A stretch of 64,000 nt of DNA, taken from NCBI GenBank assembly GCA_004298115.1, contig SCRJ01000051.1, positions 1-64,000 of the forward strand, written 5' to 3'. The notes below the pieces were generated by a model. It was not told the origin of the DNA. It searched no databases and was given only the letters and a program-made list of their open reading frames with translations. Below, in pieces: positions 9,221 to 17,969 of this stretch. The number at the start of each line of letters is the position of its first letter. The stretch's first letter is position 1. The DNA comes from Acidobacteriota bacterium (GTDB taxonomy: Bacteria > Acidobacteriota > Thermoanaerobaculia > Thermoanaerobaculales > Thermoanaerobaculaceae). The position numbers were made by a program, and so were the translations under genes.

Positions 9221-9967
9221 ATGGCTGGAACCCTGCAGGGTAAGGTGGCACTGGTGACGGGGGCGGCGACCGGGATCGGCGCCGCGTGCGCGCGTGCGCT
9301 CGCCCGCGAGGGCGCCGTGGTCGTGTGCACCTCGCTGCCGACCGACCCCACCCAGGCGGTGGCGGACGACATCGTGGCGGGCGGCGGCAAGGCGGTCGTC
9401 AAGCCGCTGAACGTCACCGACCCCGAGTGGTGTCAGCGCGTCGTCGAGGAGGTCGCGGCGGAGCTGGGTGGTCTGCACATCCTGCTCAACAACGCCGGCA
9501 TCACCGACGACGGCCTGTTCATGCGGATGAAGCCGGAGTCGTGGCGCAAGGTGCTGTCCGTCAACCTCGACGGCGCCTTCAACGTGACGCAGCCGGCGGT
9601 CAAGGTCATGGTCAAACAGCGCGAGGGGCGGATCATCAGCATCTCCTCCGTGGTCGGCCTGATGGGCAACCCCGGCCAGGCGAACTACTCGGCGTCCAAG
9701 GCGGGGATCGTTGGTCTCACCAAGTCGCTGGCGCGCGAGCTCGGCAGCCGCAACATCACGGCCAACGCGATCGCGCCCGGGTACATCCAAACCCCGATGA
9801 CCGACAAGCTCAACGAGGAGCAGAAGAAGGCGCTCATGGCCAACCTCGCGGTCCCGCGCCTCGGCACCCCGGAGGACATCGCGGCGGTGGTGCTGTTCCT
9901 TGCGGGACCGGGGGGCTCCTACATCACCGGAGAGGTGGTCAACGTCTCCGGCGGCCTCTACATGTAG
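9221..9967 (+). CDS. fabG: 3-oxoacyl-ACP reductase
   Basis: A 248-residue short-chain dehydrogenase that reduces 3-oxoacyl-ACP with NADPH. Seen: the nucleotide motif TGAATGIG (13-20), NNAG (90-93), and catalytic Ser143, Tyr156 and Lys160 (YSASK). The ending GEVVNVSGGLYM is typical of FabG. GGAGGG lies 6 bases upstream of the ATG. The 133-base leader contains low-complexity words (CTGTAGG...CGGCTGTA) and a 14-base stretch, 9099-9112, repeated exactly at 16985-16998. The gene is followed not by acpP but by a dispersed repeat and an opposing glycosyltransferase gene. Confidence 0.95.
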   Translation: MAGTLQGKVALVTGAATGIGAACARALAREGAVVVCTSLPTDPTQAVADDIVAGGGKAVVKPLNVTDPEWCQRVVEEVAAELGGLHILLNNAGITDDGLFMRMKPESWRKVLSVNLDGAFNVTQPAVKVMVKQREGRIISISSVVGLMGNPGQANYSASKAGIVGLTKSLARELGSRNITANAIAPGYIQTPMTDKLNEEQKKALMANLAVPRLGTPEDIAAVVLFLAGPGGSYITGEVVNVSGGLYM

Positions 9968-10005
9968 CCCTCCTGGCGCCGCCGATAGCGGACCATCTTT
10001 CCGGG

Positions 10006-10046
10006 CGGGGGGCCCGTCCCGCCTGCGGCGGGACTCTTGCCCCCCG
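10006..10046 (+). terminator. Long GC hairpin downstream of fabG
   Basis: Outer stem CGGGGGGC (10006-10013) with GCCCCCCG (10039-10046), and inner stem TCCCGCC (10017-10023), loop TGC, GGCGGGA (10027-10033). It begins 38 bases after the fabG stop. There is no U-run after it, only CTCTT inside the internal loop, so it could be a terminator or an mRNA-stabilising end. Confidence 0.45.
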
Positions 10047-10161
10047 AGCCCCCCGCGAGCCGCGGCGGAGCCGCGTCTCGCCCGGCGTTGCACTCGGCGG
10101 ATCGGATCCTCATGTGGCCTCCGGCCACACTCCGCTGCGGCGGGGTTCGCGCGCCTTGCCA

Positions 10162-10271
10162 GGGGCCGGGCATCACACTTTGTTCGCGGTTCGGCAACGC
10201 GGCTCTGGCGGTGGAGCGATATCGGCACCCACTGGTCAGGCCGCCGACACCAAAGTGTGATCACCGGCCCC
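10162..10271. repeat. 110-bp inverted-repeat element nested in the dispersed repeat
   Basis: Arms of 21 bases (19 matching): GGGGCCGG + 2 mismatches + ATCACACTTTG (10162-10182) against CAAAGTGTGAT + 2 + CCGGCCCC (10251-10271), enclosing 68 bases without an ORF. Copy 2 of the host repeat lacks this segment at the equivalent place (about 16870), so it looks like an insertion: a miniature mobile element or a hairpin-forming unit. Confidence 0.55.
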
Positions 10272-10456
10272 TACCAACGGCGGCGACGCGGCTACACGCC
10301 GCAAGCTCCGAGGCCCTGCCTGTCAAGGAGTGGTCACCTTCGGGCGTGGTGCTCGAGGCTGCGCGGTCTGCGGCCGGCGCGGCCGGGTAAGGCGTGGAGT
10401 GCGCCCGCTTCTGATGTGGGGCGCGCCCGCCGGGCGCGCTGTCGTTGATCTCCACT

Positions 10457-10473
10457 GACCACGGACCACGGAC
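10457..10473. repeat. Short tandem repeat, GACCACG unit
   Basis: GACCACG repeated 2.4 times, just downstream of the glycosyltransferase gene on the minus strand. Its core GACCACGGAC is the reverse complement of GTCCGTGGTC in the 14-base tandem repeat at 13321-13350. Confidence 0.5.
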
Positions 10474-10500
10474 AACGGGCCGCGTCTCTTCTGTGCCAGG

Positions 10501-12342
10501 TCACGGGCGCGGCGGCGCGAGGGTGATGCCCCAGAGCTGGACCGCGAGGCGGCGGGTGTCGCCGTTGCTCGGGGAGTACGCCTCGGCGCGGCGGAAGACG
10601 AGGCGCGCGGTGCGGCCCGCCGGGAAGAAGCCCGCCCCGATCTCCCGGGCCGCCCGCGGGGCGTTGCCCGGAACCGTCAGCGCGACGGACCCGTCGATGA
10701 CGACGTCGAGCGGGGCCGGGCCCGGGTAGGGCACGAAGTCGAGGGCGAGGCCGGCGCCCGGCGGCAGCGGCGGGATGAGGAGCTCGGCGTCGCGGCCGCC
10801 CCACATGAACTTCCCGCTCGCGCCCGGCGGCCGCTCCGGCAGCCACCACCCCCGCACCGGCAACGGCACGTCGCGGGCGACGAGGACGTTGAGGAAGCGC
10901 CCCTGGGTCAAGGGAAGGAGACGGTCGGAAACCGTCGGGAAGCGCTCGCTCTGGCCCGACAGACTCGAAAAGTAGTGGAACGGGTAATCCGTGAGGAGGA
11001 CGTAGGGGCCGGTCGGGAGCGTCTTGGAGTCCGGGCTGGCCGGGGCGAGGTACCACTTGAACGCCCACGGGTGCCCGGCGGCCCGGTCGAGCTGCTCGCG
11101 GTAGGAGAGGAACGGGTAGAGGCCGGGCTCGACGACCAGCGCGTCGCCGGTCGCCCGGGCCGTGCGCACCGCGGCCTGCACCGCCGCCCACCCCGGCAGC
11201 CGTGTCCGGTGCTGTTCGAGCACCGGGGGGTAGGCTTCGACCGCCCAGGCGGCGCCGAGGGCGGCAAGGCCTCCGGCCGCGATGATCGGCGGCGCCGCCG
11301 CAGCGGCGGCCGCGGCGAACAGAGGCGCCGCCGCTTCCTGCAGCGGCACGGCGTAGCGCGAGAAGCGACGGTTCTGGAGCCAGACGAACTGGACAAGCGT
11401 CGCCGCCAGGATCGCGACCCACGCTCCCGCCGCCCGCCGGCCCACCCGCCGCGCCCAGACGAGCGCCCCGAGCAGCGCCAGCACCGCCGCGCCGGCGGCG
11501 AACGCCGCGCCGCCGAACCCCTTGACGATCCCGAGCTCGAGGATGCCGCCGGGGTTGTGCTCGACGAGGTTGATGGCGTGGGTCTTGGCGTGTGCGGCGA
11601 ACGCCGAGGCGAATGCCGACCAGCTTCCCTGCACCGCCACGAGGCCGGCGACGGACGCCGCCACGGCGAGCGCCGCCAACGCGACCCCGGCGAGCAGCCG
11701 CCGCCGCGGGCGCACGGTCGCCGCGCCGGCGAGCCAGAGCAGGCCGAGCGGCGGCAGCAGGATCGGGCGGACCAGGAACGCGGCGGTGACGAGCAGCGTG
11801 AACCCGGTCGCGCGCCGGCCCTCCAGGCCCCAGACCACGAGCGCCGCCGCCCAGAGGGCGAAGAACGCCGCGGGGGTGTCGGAGAACCCTCGTCCCGCGT
11901 GCAGCCAGACCCCCGGCACGGCGAGGACGGCCACGCCCGCGACGGCGGCGACCGGGGCCGGGGCGGCCCGGCGGCCGAGCGCGGCGAGGGGGAACAGCGT
12001 CAGGCACGAGGCCGCGGCGGAGAGGAGCTGCAGACCGCGCAACGGGTCGGGTACGAACGGCCGCATCAGCCAGCCGAGCGCCATCCACAGGGGGAACCCG
12101 GGCGGGTGCGGGAAGTGCGACGGGAGGTCGAACGCGAGCAGGCCGCGCGCGAACAACGTCTCGTCCCACTCCCACGGCCCGGACGGCACGAGCGCGAAGC
12201 GGCTCAGCGCGAGGACGGCGAGGGCGGCGACGGTCAGCGCCGCGTCGAGACCCGGCCGGCGCGCGCCCCACAGGCGCCAGGTCCAGACTCGCGGGGTGTA
12301 CGATACGCCGCGCTGGGCAAGGGTTGGCGGTACGCTCGTCAT
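10501..12342 (-). CDS. GT-C type membrane glycosyltransferase candidate
   Basis: A 613-residue integral membrane protein with roughly 9-11 hydrophobic helices in the first two thirds and a soluble beta-rich C-terminal domain (about 450-613). The first extracytoplasmic loop carries GPWEWDETLFARGL, the acidic Asp/Glu position typical of GT-C (GT39/PMT-like) enzymes that use lipid-linked sugars, followed by HFPHPPGFPLW, resembling the HPPG motif of the PMT_2 family. The acceptor is unknown. ATG 12342 is preferred; an in-frame GTG at 12363 is possible. Neither start has a good ribosome binding site. It diverges from yicC. Confidence 0.75.
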   Translation of the reverse strand: MTSVPPTLAQRGVSYTPRVWTWRLWGARRPGLDAALTVAALAVLALSRFALVPSGPWEWDETLFARGLLAFDLPSHFPHPPGFPLWMALGWLMRPFVPDPLRGLQLLSAAASCLTLFPLAALGRRAAPAPVAAVAGVAVLAVPGVWLHAGRGFSDTPAAFFALWAAALVVWGLEGRRATGFTLLVTAAFLVRPILLPPLGLLWLAGAATVRPRRRLLAGVALAALAVAASVAGLVAVQGSWSAFASAFAAHAKTHAINLVEHNPGGILELGIVKGFGGAAFAAGAAVLALLGALVWARRVGRRAAGAWVAILAATLVQFVWLQNRRFSRYAVPLQEAAAPLFAAAAAAAAPPIIAAGGLAALGAAWAVEAYPPVLEQHRTRLPGWAAVQAAVRTARATGDALVVEPGLYPFLSYREQLDRAAGHPWAFKWYLAPASPDSKTLPTGPYVLLTDYPFHYFSSLSGQSERFPTVSDRLLPLTQGRFLNVLVARDVPLPVRGWWLPERPPGASGKFMWGGRDAELLIPPLPPGAGLALDFVPYPGPAPLDVVIDGSVALTVPGNAPRAAREIGAGFFPAGRTARLVFRRAEAYSPSNGDTRRLAVQLWGITLAPPRP

Positions 12343-12422
12343 GGGCGGAGGCGTCTTCTCCACGGTCGCGGGCGCGAATCTACCACGGCGGGCGGCGGCG
12401 CCGGCGCCGGAAAGGGGAGCCG

Positions 12423-13316
12423 ATGGCTGGGACGTTGCGCAGCATGACCGGGTTCGGGCAGGCGGGCGGGGAGCTTTCGGAGCGCCTGCGCGCCGAGGTG
12501 CGGCTCACCTCGGTCAACTCTCGCTTCCTGGAGGTGGCGCTGCGCACCCACCCGCGGCTCGACAGCGCGGAGCTGGAGACGGCGCTGCGCTCGGTGCTGG
12601 CGGCCGGCGTCGCCCGCGGGCGTGTCCAGGTCACGATGGACTTCGCCGTGCTGGGGCGCGCCGCGACCGGCCTGGTGCTGCACTGGGAGGTGGCCGAGGC
12701 GCTGCTCGCGGCCCTGGCGCAGCGGCCCGCCGGGATCGAGCTGGCTCCGCTCGAGCTGCGCGACCTGCTGGCGCTTCCCGGGTTCGCCGAGGGCGGCGGG
12801 GAGTTGGCGCTGACGGCCGACGAGCAGCAGGCGCTCCTTGCGCTCGTCGGGGACGCGCGCGACGGCCTGGTCGCGGCGCGAGAGCGCGAGGCGGCCGCGC
12901 TGCTGCCGCAGGTCGCCGGCGAGCTCGACCTGCTGACCTCGTTCCGCGGCTGGCTCGCCGAGGTCAACGACCAGGTGCGGACCAGCCTGATGGCGCGCCT
13001 CTCGGACCGTCTGGCGGCGTTGCTGGACGGCGCCGAGGTCAACCAGGACCGCCTGCTGCAGGAGGCGGCGATCGCCGCCGACCGCGCCGACGTCGCCGAG
13101 GAGGTGCAGCGTCTCGCCGCGCACCTCGATCACTTCTCGCGGCTGCTGGCGCAGGGCGGGCCGGTGGGCAAGAAGATCGACTTCCTCCTCCAGGAGCTGC
13201 TCCGCGAGGTCAACACCGCGGGGTCGAAGTGCCGCGAGGCGGGGATGGGGGAGCGCGTCGTCGAGGCCAAGGCCGCGCTCGAGAAGCTCCGCGAGCAGTG
13301 CGCGAACCTGGAGTAG
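12423..13316 (+). CDS. yicC: YicC/YloC family endoribonuclease
   Basis: A 297-residue protein with the family-defining MTGFG at residues 8-12, VNSRFLEV near 36 and the C-terminal LLQELLREVNTAGSKC, then VVEAKAALEKLREQCANLE. YicC-type proteins form hexameric RNases that cleave small or structured RNAs. AGGGGAG lies 4 bases before the ATG. In many genomes gmk follows yicC; here a glycosyltransferase follows 5 bases later instead. Confidence 0.93.
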   Translation: MAGTLRSMTGFGQAGGELSERLRAEVRLTSVNSRFLEVALRTHPRLDSAELETALRSVLAAGVARGRVQVTMDFAVLGRAATGLVLHWEVAEALLAALAQRPAGIELAPLELRDLLALPGFAEGGGELALTADEQQALLALVGDARDGLVAAREREAAALLPQVAGELDLLTSFRGWLAEVNDQVRTSLMARLSDRLAALLDGAEVNQDRLLQEAAIAADRADVAEEVQRLAAHLDHFSRLLAQGGPVGKKIDFLLQELLREVNTAGSKCREAGMGERVVEAKAALEKLREQCANLE

Positions 13317-13320
13317 AGAC

Positions 13321-13350
13321 CGTGGTTCGGGGTCCGTGGTCCGGGGTCCG
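13321..13350 (+). repeat. 14-bp tandem repeat overlapping a gene start
   Basis: Two copies of CGTGGTyCGGGGTC plus a trailing CG. It covers the proposed GTG start and first nine codons of the glycosyltransferase gene and shares the core GTCCGTGGTC, inverted, with the repeat at 10457-10473. Confidence 0.55.
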
Positions 13351-14881
13351 AGAACCGCAAGACGGCTGGACGGGCCGGCGGTACCTGTGGCTGCTGCTGG
13401 CGTTCGTGCTCGCGCACGCGGTGCTGGCGATGGCGCTGCCGGTCTCCGGCGACGAGGCGTACTACTGGGACTGCTCCCGCCACCCCGACTGGGCGACGTA
13501 CGACCAGCCCCCCCTGATGATGCTCGCGCCGATTCCGTTCCGGGCGGTGTTCGGCGAGACCGCCCTCGGTGTGCGCGGTCCGGCGATCCTGGCGAGCTTC
13601 CTCATCGGAGCGTTCCTGCTGCCGCTCGCACGTCGCCTGGGAGGCGGGCCGCGCGAGGCGGCGTGGACGTACCTCCTCCTCCACGCCACGCCGCTGTTCT
13701 TCTTCGGCTCGTTCTACGCCTCCACCGACATCGGCATGATGACGGGCTACCTCGGCGCCGCGTGGGCGGCCGTCGCGATCGCGCAGGGCGAGAGACGCGC
13801 CTGGTGGGGGTTCGGCGTGGCGGTCGCGCTCGGTTTCCTCGCCAAGTTTCCCGCGGTGCTGGTGCTGCCGGTCCTGGTCCCCGTTCTGGCCAGCCGCAAG
13901 GCCAGGGCGGACCTGCGCACGCCGGTGCCGTACCTCGCCGGCCTCCTGTCGTTCGCCATCACGGCGCCGGTGTGGATCTGGGGCGCGCGCCACGACTGGG
14001 TGAACATCGCCTTCCAGCTCGAGCAACGGCACGAGCGCGGCCCGCTCACCGCCGTCTACCTGCTCGAATTCCTGGCGTTCGTCGCGCTGCTGACGTCGCC
14101 GCCGCTGTTCGGCGCGATGGGGGCGGCGTGGTGGCGCGCCTGGAAGCGGCACGACCCCGCCTGGAACGCCGTCCTCGTCGGAGCCGTCTCGCCGTTCGTG
14201 TTCTTCGGCTACGTCGCGTTGCGGGAGGACATCTCGCCGCACTGGGCGGGCCCCGGGATCGTGCTCGCCGCGCTCGTCCTCGCGCTCGCGGCGCCGCGCC
14301 CGCGCCGACTCGTGCGCTGGGGCGCCGCGTTCGGGGTCGCCGTCTCGCTGGCGGCGGTCGCGCTCGTGCTCTTCGCCACGACGGCCCTCGACGTCCGCTG
14401 GCCGCTGGTGGGGCGGATGCGCGGCGTCGTCGCCGACAAGCTGGCGGCCGCCGTCGCCAACCGCGAGATCGTGGCCGAGATCGAGCGCCGGCTGCAGCCG
14501 GGGGAGATGATGGCCTCCGAGAGCTACACCGACGTCCACCTGTACGCGTACCTCTCGCACGGGCGGATGCCGACGCGGCTCGCGCGGGTGCACGGCGGCA
14601 TTCACGGCCTCGCGTCGCTGTACTGGTACCCGCCCGAGGCGCTGCGCGGCCGGGACTTCCTCTTCGTCACCGAGCGCACCGGGCTCGAGGCGCCGCTCGC
14701 GGCGATCTTCGCGTCGGTGCGCGAGGAGCCTCCGTTCGTCGTCGCGCGCGACGGCCGCGCGGTGCGGACGATCCGCTTCCTGCGTTGCCGCGATCTGCTG
14801 CGGCCGGAGGGCGTCTTCACCCGGTTGCCGGCGAGTGCCCTGGGCCCGCCGCCGCCGGTGCCCACGCCGCCAGCCGGGTGA
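13322..14881 (+). CDS. GT-C/ArnT-like membrane glycosyltransferase
   Basis: A 519-residue protein with about ten hydrophobic helices. The first loop has LPVSGDEAYYWDCSRHPDW and then YDQPPLMM, the SGDEAYYW...DxPPL pattern of ArnT-like/PMT_2 glycosyltransferases that transfer sugar from polyprenyl phosphate on the outer face of the inner membrane. Acceptor (lipid A, protein or other glycan) unknown. GTG 13322 is chosen because GGAG (13310-13313) is 8 bases upstream, but the first codons consist of a tandem repeat, so a later in-frame GTG near 13409 cannot be excluded. It nearly abuts yicC and ends 22 bases from an opposing gene. Confidence 0.8.
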   Translation: MVRGPWSGVREPQDGWTGRRYLWLLLAFVLAHAVLAMALPVSGDEAYYWDCSRHPDWATYDQPPLMMLAPIPFRAVFGETALGVRGPAILASFLIGAFLLPLARRLGGGPREAAWTYLLLHATPLFFFGSFYASTDIGMMTGYLGAAWAAVAIAQGERRAWWGFGVAVALGFLAKFPAVLVLPVLVPVLASRKARADLRTPVPYLAGLLSFAITAPVWIWGARHDWVNIAFQLEQRHERGPLTAVYLLEFLAFVALLTSPPLFGAMGAAWWRAWKRHDPAWNAVLVGAVSPFVFFGYVALREDISPHWAGPGIVLAALVLALAAPRPRRLVRWGAAFGVAVSLAAVALVLFATTALDVRWPLVGRMRGVVADKLAAAVANREIVAEIERRLQPGEMMASESYTDVHLYAYLSHGRMPTRLARVHGGIHGLASLYWYPPEALRGRDFLFVTERTGLEAPLAAIFASVREEPPFVVARDGRAVRTIRFLRCRDLLRPEGVFTRLPASALGPPPPVPTPPAG

Positions 14882-14903
14882 GGTCGCTCGGGGGCGCCCC
14901 GGG

Positions 14904-15308
14904 TCAGTTCGGCCGGGCGGCGCTCGGGGGAGGCTGCCGCACCGCCGTCGGCGCCGGCCGCGGTGGCTCGATCACCGCCGTGAACCGCCGCCGCCCGATC
15001 GCGAACGCCGTCTGAACCCGGCCGCGCGTGTGCACCTTCTCGCCGACCCGGGGAAGGGGGCCGGTCGTGGAGACGGCGATCGTTCCGGTGCCGTCGTCGA
15101 GGATGTAGCACTGGAGGTGCGGCAGGTCGATGCGCTCCTTCACCGTGCCGTAGACCGTGACCGTCTTGCCGTCGTACTCGCCGGTCTTCGCGTCGATCGA
15201 GCTGACCTTCGTGGCGGTGAACCGGTAGCACGCCGCCGACCCGATGACGGCGGCCGAGATCAGCAGCAGCGCAAGCTCCCGGGTTCCCCGGACCAGAGCA
15301 TCCGTCAT
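14904..15308 (-). CDS. OB-fold protein, probable envelope-anchored or lipoprotein
   Basis: A 134-residue protein with a single N-terminal hydrophobic segment (about 12-27, ending GSAAC, a poor lipobox) and then a small beta-barrel-like domain: [25 protein letters not shown], split here as [11 protein letters not shown] and [17 protein letters not shown], a pattern of the tRNA_anti-like OB fold. Such exported OB-fold proteins have no settled function. It is transcribed toward the upstream glycosyltransferase and away from asnS. Confidence 0.65.
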   Translation of the reverse strand: MTDALVRGTRELALLLISAAVIGSAACYRFTATKVSSIDAKTGEYDGKTVTVYGTVKERIDLPHLQCYILDDGTGTIAVSTTGPLPRVGEKVHTRGRVQTAFAIGRRRFTAVIEPPRPAPTAVRQPPPSAARPN

Positions 15309-15434
15309 CGGTCTCTCCCTGCCGTCGCCGCAGCGGTGCGCCGGCGCCGTTTCATTCTAGTGCAGCCGGCGGCGGGGCGCAGCGACCGCCGCCCGCGCGG
15401 GTCGAACCGCCGCCGCCCGCCCCGCTGCCTGCGC

Positions 15435-15440
15435 TACAAT
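15435..15440 (+). promoter_or_regulatory. -10 box of asnS
   Basis: TACAAT (5 of 6 consensus), 23 bases before the asnS ATG. No convincing -35 was found at 16-18 bases. Confidence 0.4.
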
Positions 15441-15463
15441 GCCCGGCCGGACGGAGGTTTGCG

Positions 15464-16759
<1,296 letters not shown>

Positions 16760-16771
16760 GCACCGCCGGCG

Positions 16772-16926
16772 GGCGCCGCCGATAGCGGACCGTCTGCGTC
16801 GTTGCGCTCGCCGGCTCGAATCCTCATGTAGCCTCCGGCTACACTCCGGTTCGGCCGGCTCGCGCGCCTAGCATCCGGCCCACTCTCGGCGGCGCGGCTG
16901 CACGCCCCAAGCTTGGAGGCCCTGCC
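16772..16926 (+). repeat. Dispersed intergenic repeat, copy 2
   Basis: It starts 12 bases after the asnS stop, mirroring copy 1 after fabG. It has the 20-base identity (16772-16791), the hairpin TGTAGCC-TCC-GGCTACA (16827-16843), whose one changed base pair is compensated relative to copy 1 (A-T for G-C), and the end block (about 16893-16926). It contains GGCTCGAATCC, which resembles a tRNA T-arm, but no tRNA fold. It makes up most of the 376-base gap before the DUF3800 gene; the remainder holds the small-RNA candidate. Confidence 0.75.
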
Positions 16927-17030
16927 TTCCGTCGTCAATTCCGGGCTAGTGGAAATCAGTCTCGGAGCCCCTTCGCCGAGCGCGTGGCAGCCCCTCGCCC
17001 AGAAACCCACAGCGGATCACGGCTTGAGCC

Positions 17031-17059
17031 TTGACTTCCGGCCGCACCGAACCTAGCTT
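17031..17059 (+). promoter_or_regulatory. Promoter of the small-RNA candidate
   Basis: TTGACT (17031-17036), 17-base spacer, TAGCTT (17054-17059). The -35 is 5 of 6 consensus; the -10 is 3 of 6. Predicted start near 17066. Confidence 0.5.
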
Positions 17060-17065
17060 GGTGGC

Positions 17066-17142
17066 AATCCGGGAAACCGGAGGTGGATCGCCCGAGCAGG
17101 GCGAGCGTGAGGGGCCCCAAGCGATTGGGGCTCTTTCATTTT
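17066..17142 (+). ncRNA. Candidate structured small RNA (three hairpins)
   Basis: About 77 bases with three perfect hairpins in a row: TCCGG-GAAA-CCGGA (17068-17081, GNRA tetraloop), TCGCCC-GAGCA-GGGCGA (17088-17104), and GCCCCAA-GCGA-TTGGGGC (17114-17131, second GNRA loop) followed by TCTTTCATTTT. A promoter-like pair lies directly upstream and there is no ORF of note. It does not match an RNA family that I recognise. It is transcribed toward, and terminates over, the 3' end of the opposing DUF3800 gene. Could also be a decayed attenuator. Confidence 0.5.
17114..17142 (+). terminator. Rho-independent terminator
   Basis: A perfect 7-bp stem GCCCCAA/TTGGGGC with GCGA loop, then TCTTTCATTTT. 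It is the only hairpin with a real T-tract found in this window; it terminates plus-strand transcription. Confidence 0.7.
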
Positions 17143-17969
17143 GGAAACAGAACCGAACCGTAGCCTTCGACCCGCCCGTTGTAGAGGTGCCTATTGAACT
17201 TCAGGTTCGCAACCGAAACGATTGTCGTGGCGAAAGCTGTCGGTGTGGGCACCTGAACGCCGTTCTCTGCCAAAACCGACTGCTTGACGGGATGCCCGAG
17301 CAGGTCGGCCAGCTGAAGGCCGGCGATGTTCGCGGTCTTCGGCTTGAGCTTCAACTCATGACTCGTGAGGGCCTGCTGGAAAGCGTCAGAGGTCATCTTG
17401 CCCCACGATCCGCGATTGTAGACCCATGAATAGCAATCTCGGAGCAGGAAATCCTCTTTCTTGCCTCGGGTCTCCGCCATCACGTCACCCTGGCGGTTGA
17501 TGTGGTTCAAGTACCCGCAATAGCGCTGCAAGAGGAAGCCGAGCGCCAGATGGTAGGGGTGTGCTGGCGACGGGTACTTCTCTCGCAGGCGCAACTTGTC
17601 GATCACCACCGCGACGACCCTGAACTCCGCGTTCGACAAGATCTTGACCAGGCCAGCATCAAAACGCGCGGCTGCGTCAGGCTCGCGCAGTCGCCAGAAG
17701 GCCCCCCGGCGGTTAATGATGTCCTCCCGGTGCAAGACAATCGGCTCATCAGGGCTGTGTCTCAACTGCTCTTGCTTGAACTTCTCAAGATCCCAGTGGA
17801 ACGGAAGATAGTCGCCCATCCTGAACCAGCAACCAAGCAGACAGAGGTAGCGGTGGCTGGGTTCTTCCAGCTTGTTGAAGACGTGATCGCCCGATTCGTC
17901 GACGTAGAGGCGGTACCGCTCCTCCGGAGGAAGCGAAGGCATTCCAGGATTCGGAGGGTCGATGTTCAC
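17136..17969 (-). CDS. DUF3800 domain protein
   Basis: A 277-residue protein with RLYVDESGDHVF at residues 20-31 and, near the C-terminus, NIAGLQLADLLGHPVKQ: the paired acidic motifs of DUF3800, a predicted RNase H-like fold common in phage and defence regions. No catalytic activity has been settled for the family. It overlaps the preceding nuclease-methyltransferase gene by 4 bases (17966-17969) and so is translationally coupled to it. Its base composition is visibly less GC-rich than the flanking genes, pointing to transfer. A role as an accessory or toxin-like nuclease of the restriction system is inference only. Confidence 0.85.
   Translation of the reverse strand: MNIDPPNPGMPSLPPEERYRLYVDESGDHVFNKLEEPSHRYLCLLGCWFRMGDYLPFHWDLEKFKQEQLRHSPDEPIVLHREDIINRRGAFWRLREPDAAARFDAGLVKILSNAEFRVVAVVIDKLRLREKYPSPAHPYHLALGFLLQRYCGYLNHINRQGDVMAETRGKKEDFLLRDCYSWVYNRGSWGKMTSDAFQQALTSHELKLKPKTANIAGLQLADLLGHPVKQSVLAENGVQVPTPTAFATTIVSVANLKFNRHLYNGRVEGYGSVLFPK

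Larger units (their letters stand above)
9975..10320 (+). repeat. Dispersed intergenic repeat, copy 1
   Basis: This fills the 533-base gene-free gap after fabG. Three blocks recur in the same order at 16772-16926: a 20-base identity (9975-9994), a middle block with the hairpin TGTGGCC-TCC-GGCCACA (10113-10129), and an end block with CGGCTACACGCC...GAGGCCCTGCC (about 10287-10320). Copy 1 carries two extra insertions: a strong hairpin segment (about 9997-10085) and a 110-base inverted-repeat unit (10162-10271). The rest of the gap, 10321-10500, holds only the short tandem repeat at 10457. Confidence 0.75.

Noticed and set aside
10037-10390. Overlapping open frames in the gap after fabG
   Set aside because: They run through the dispersed repeat and inverted repeat, have no ribosome binding sites, and encode low-complexity residues.
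16801-16860. tRNA suggested by GGCTCGAATCC (T-arm-like)
   Set aside because: No acceptor, D or anticodon arm can be drawn around it, and copy 1 of the repeat has GGATCGGATCC, which breaks the T-loop consensus.
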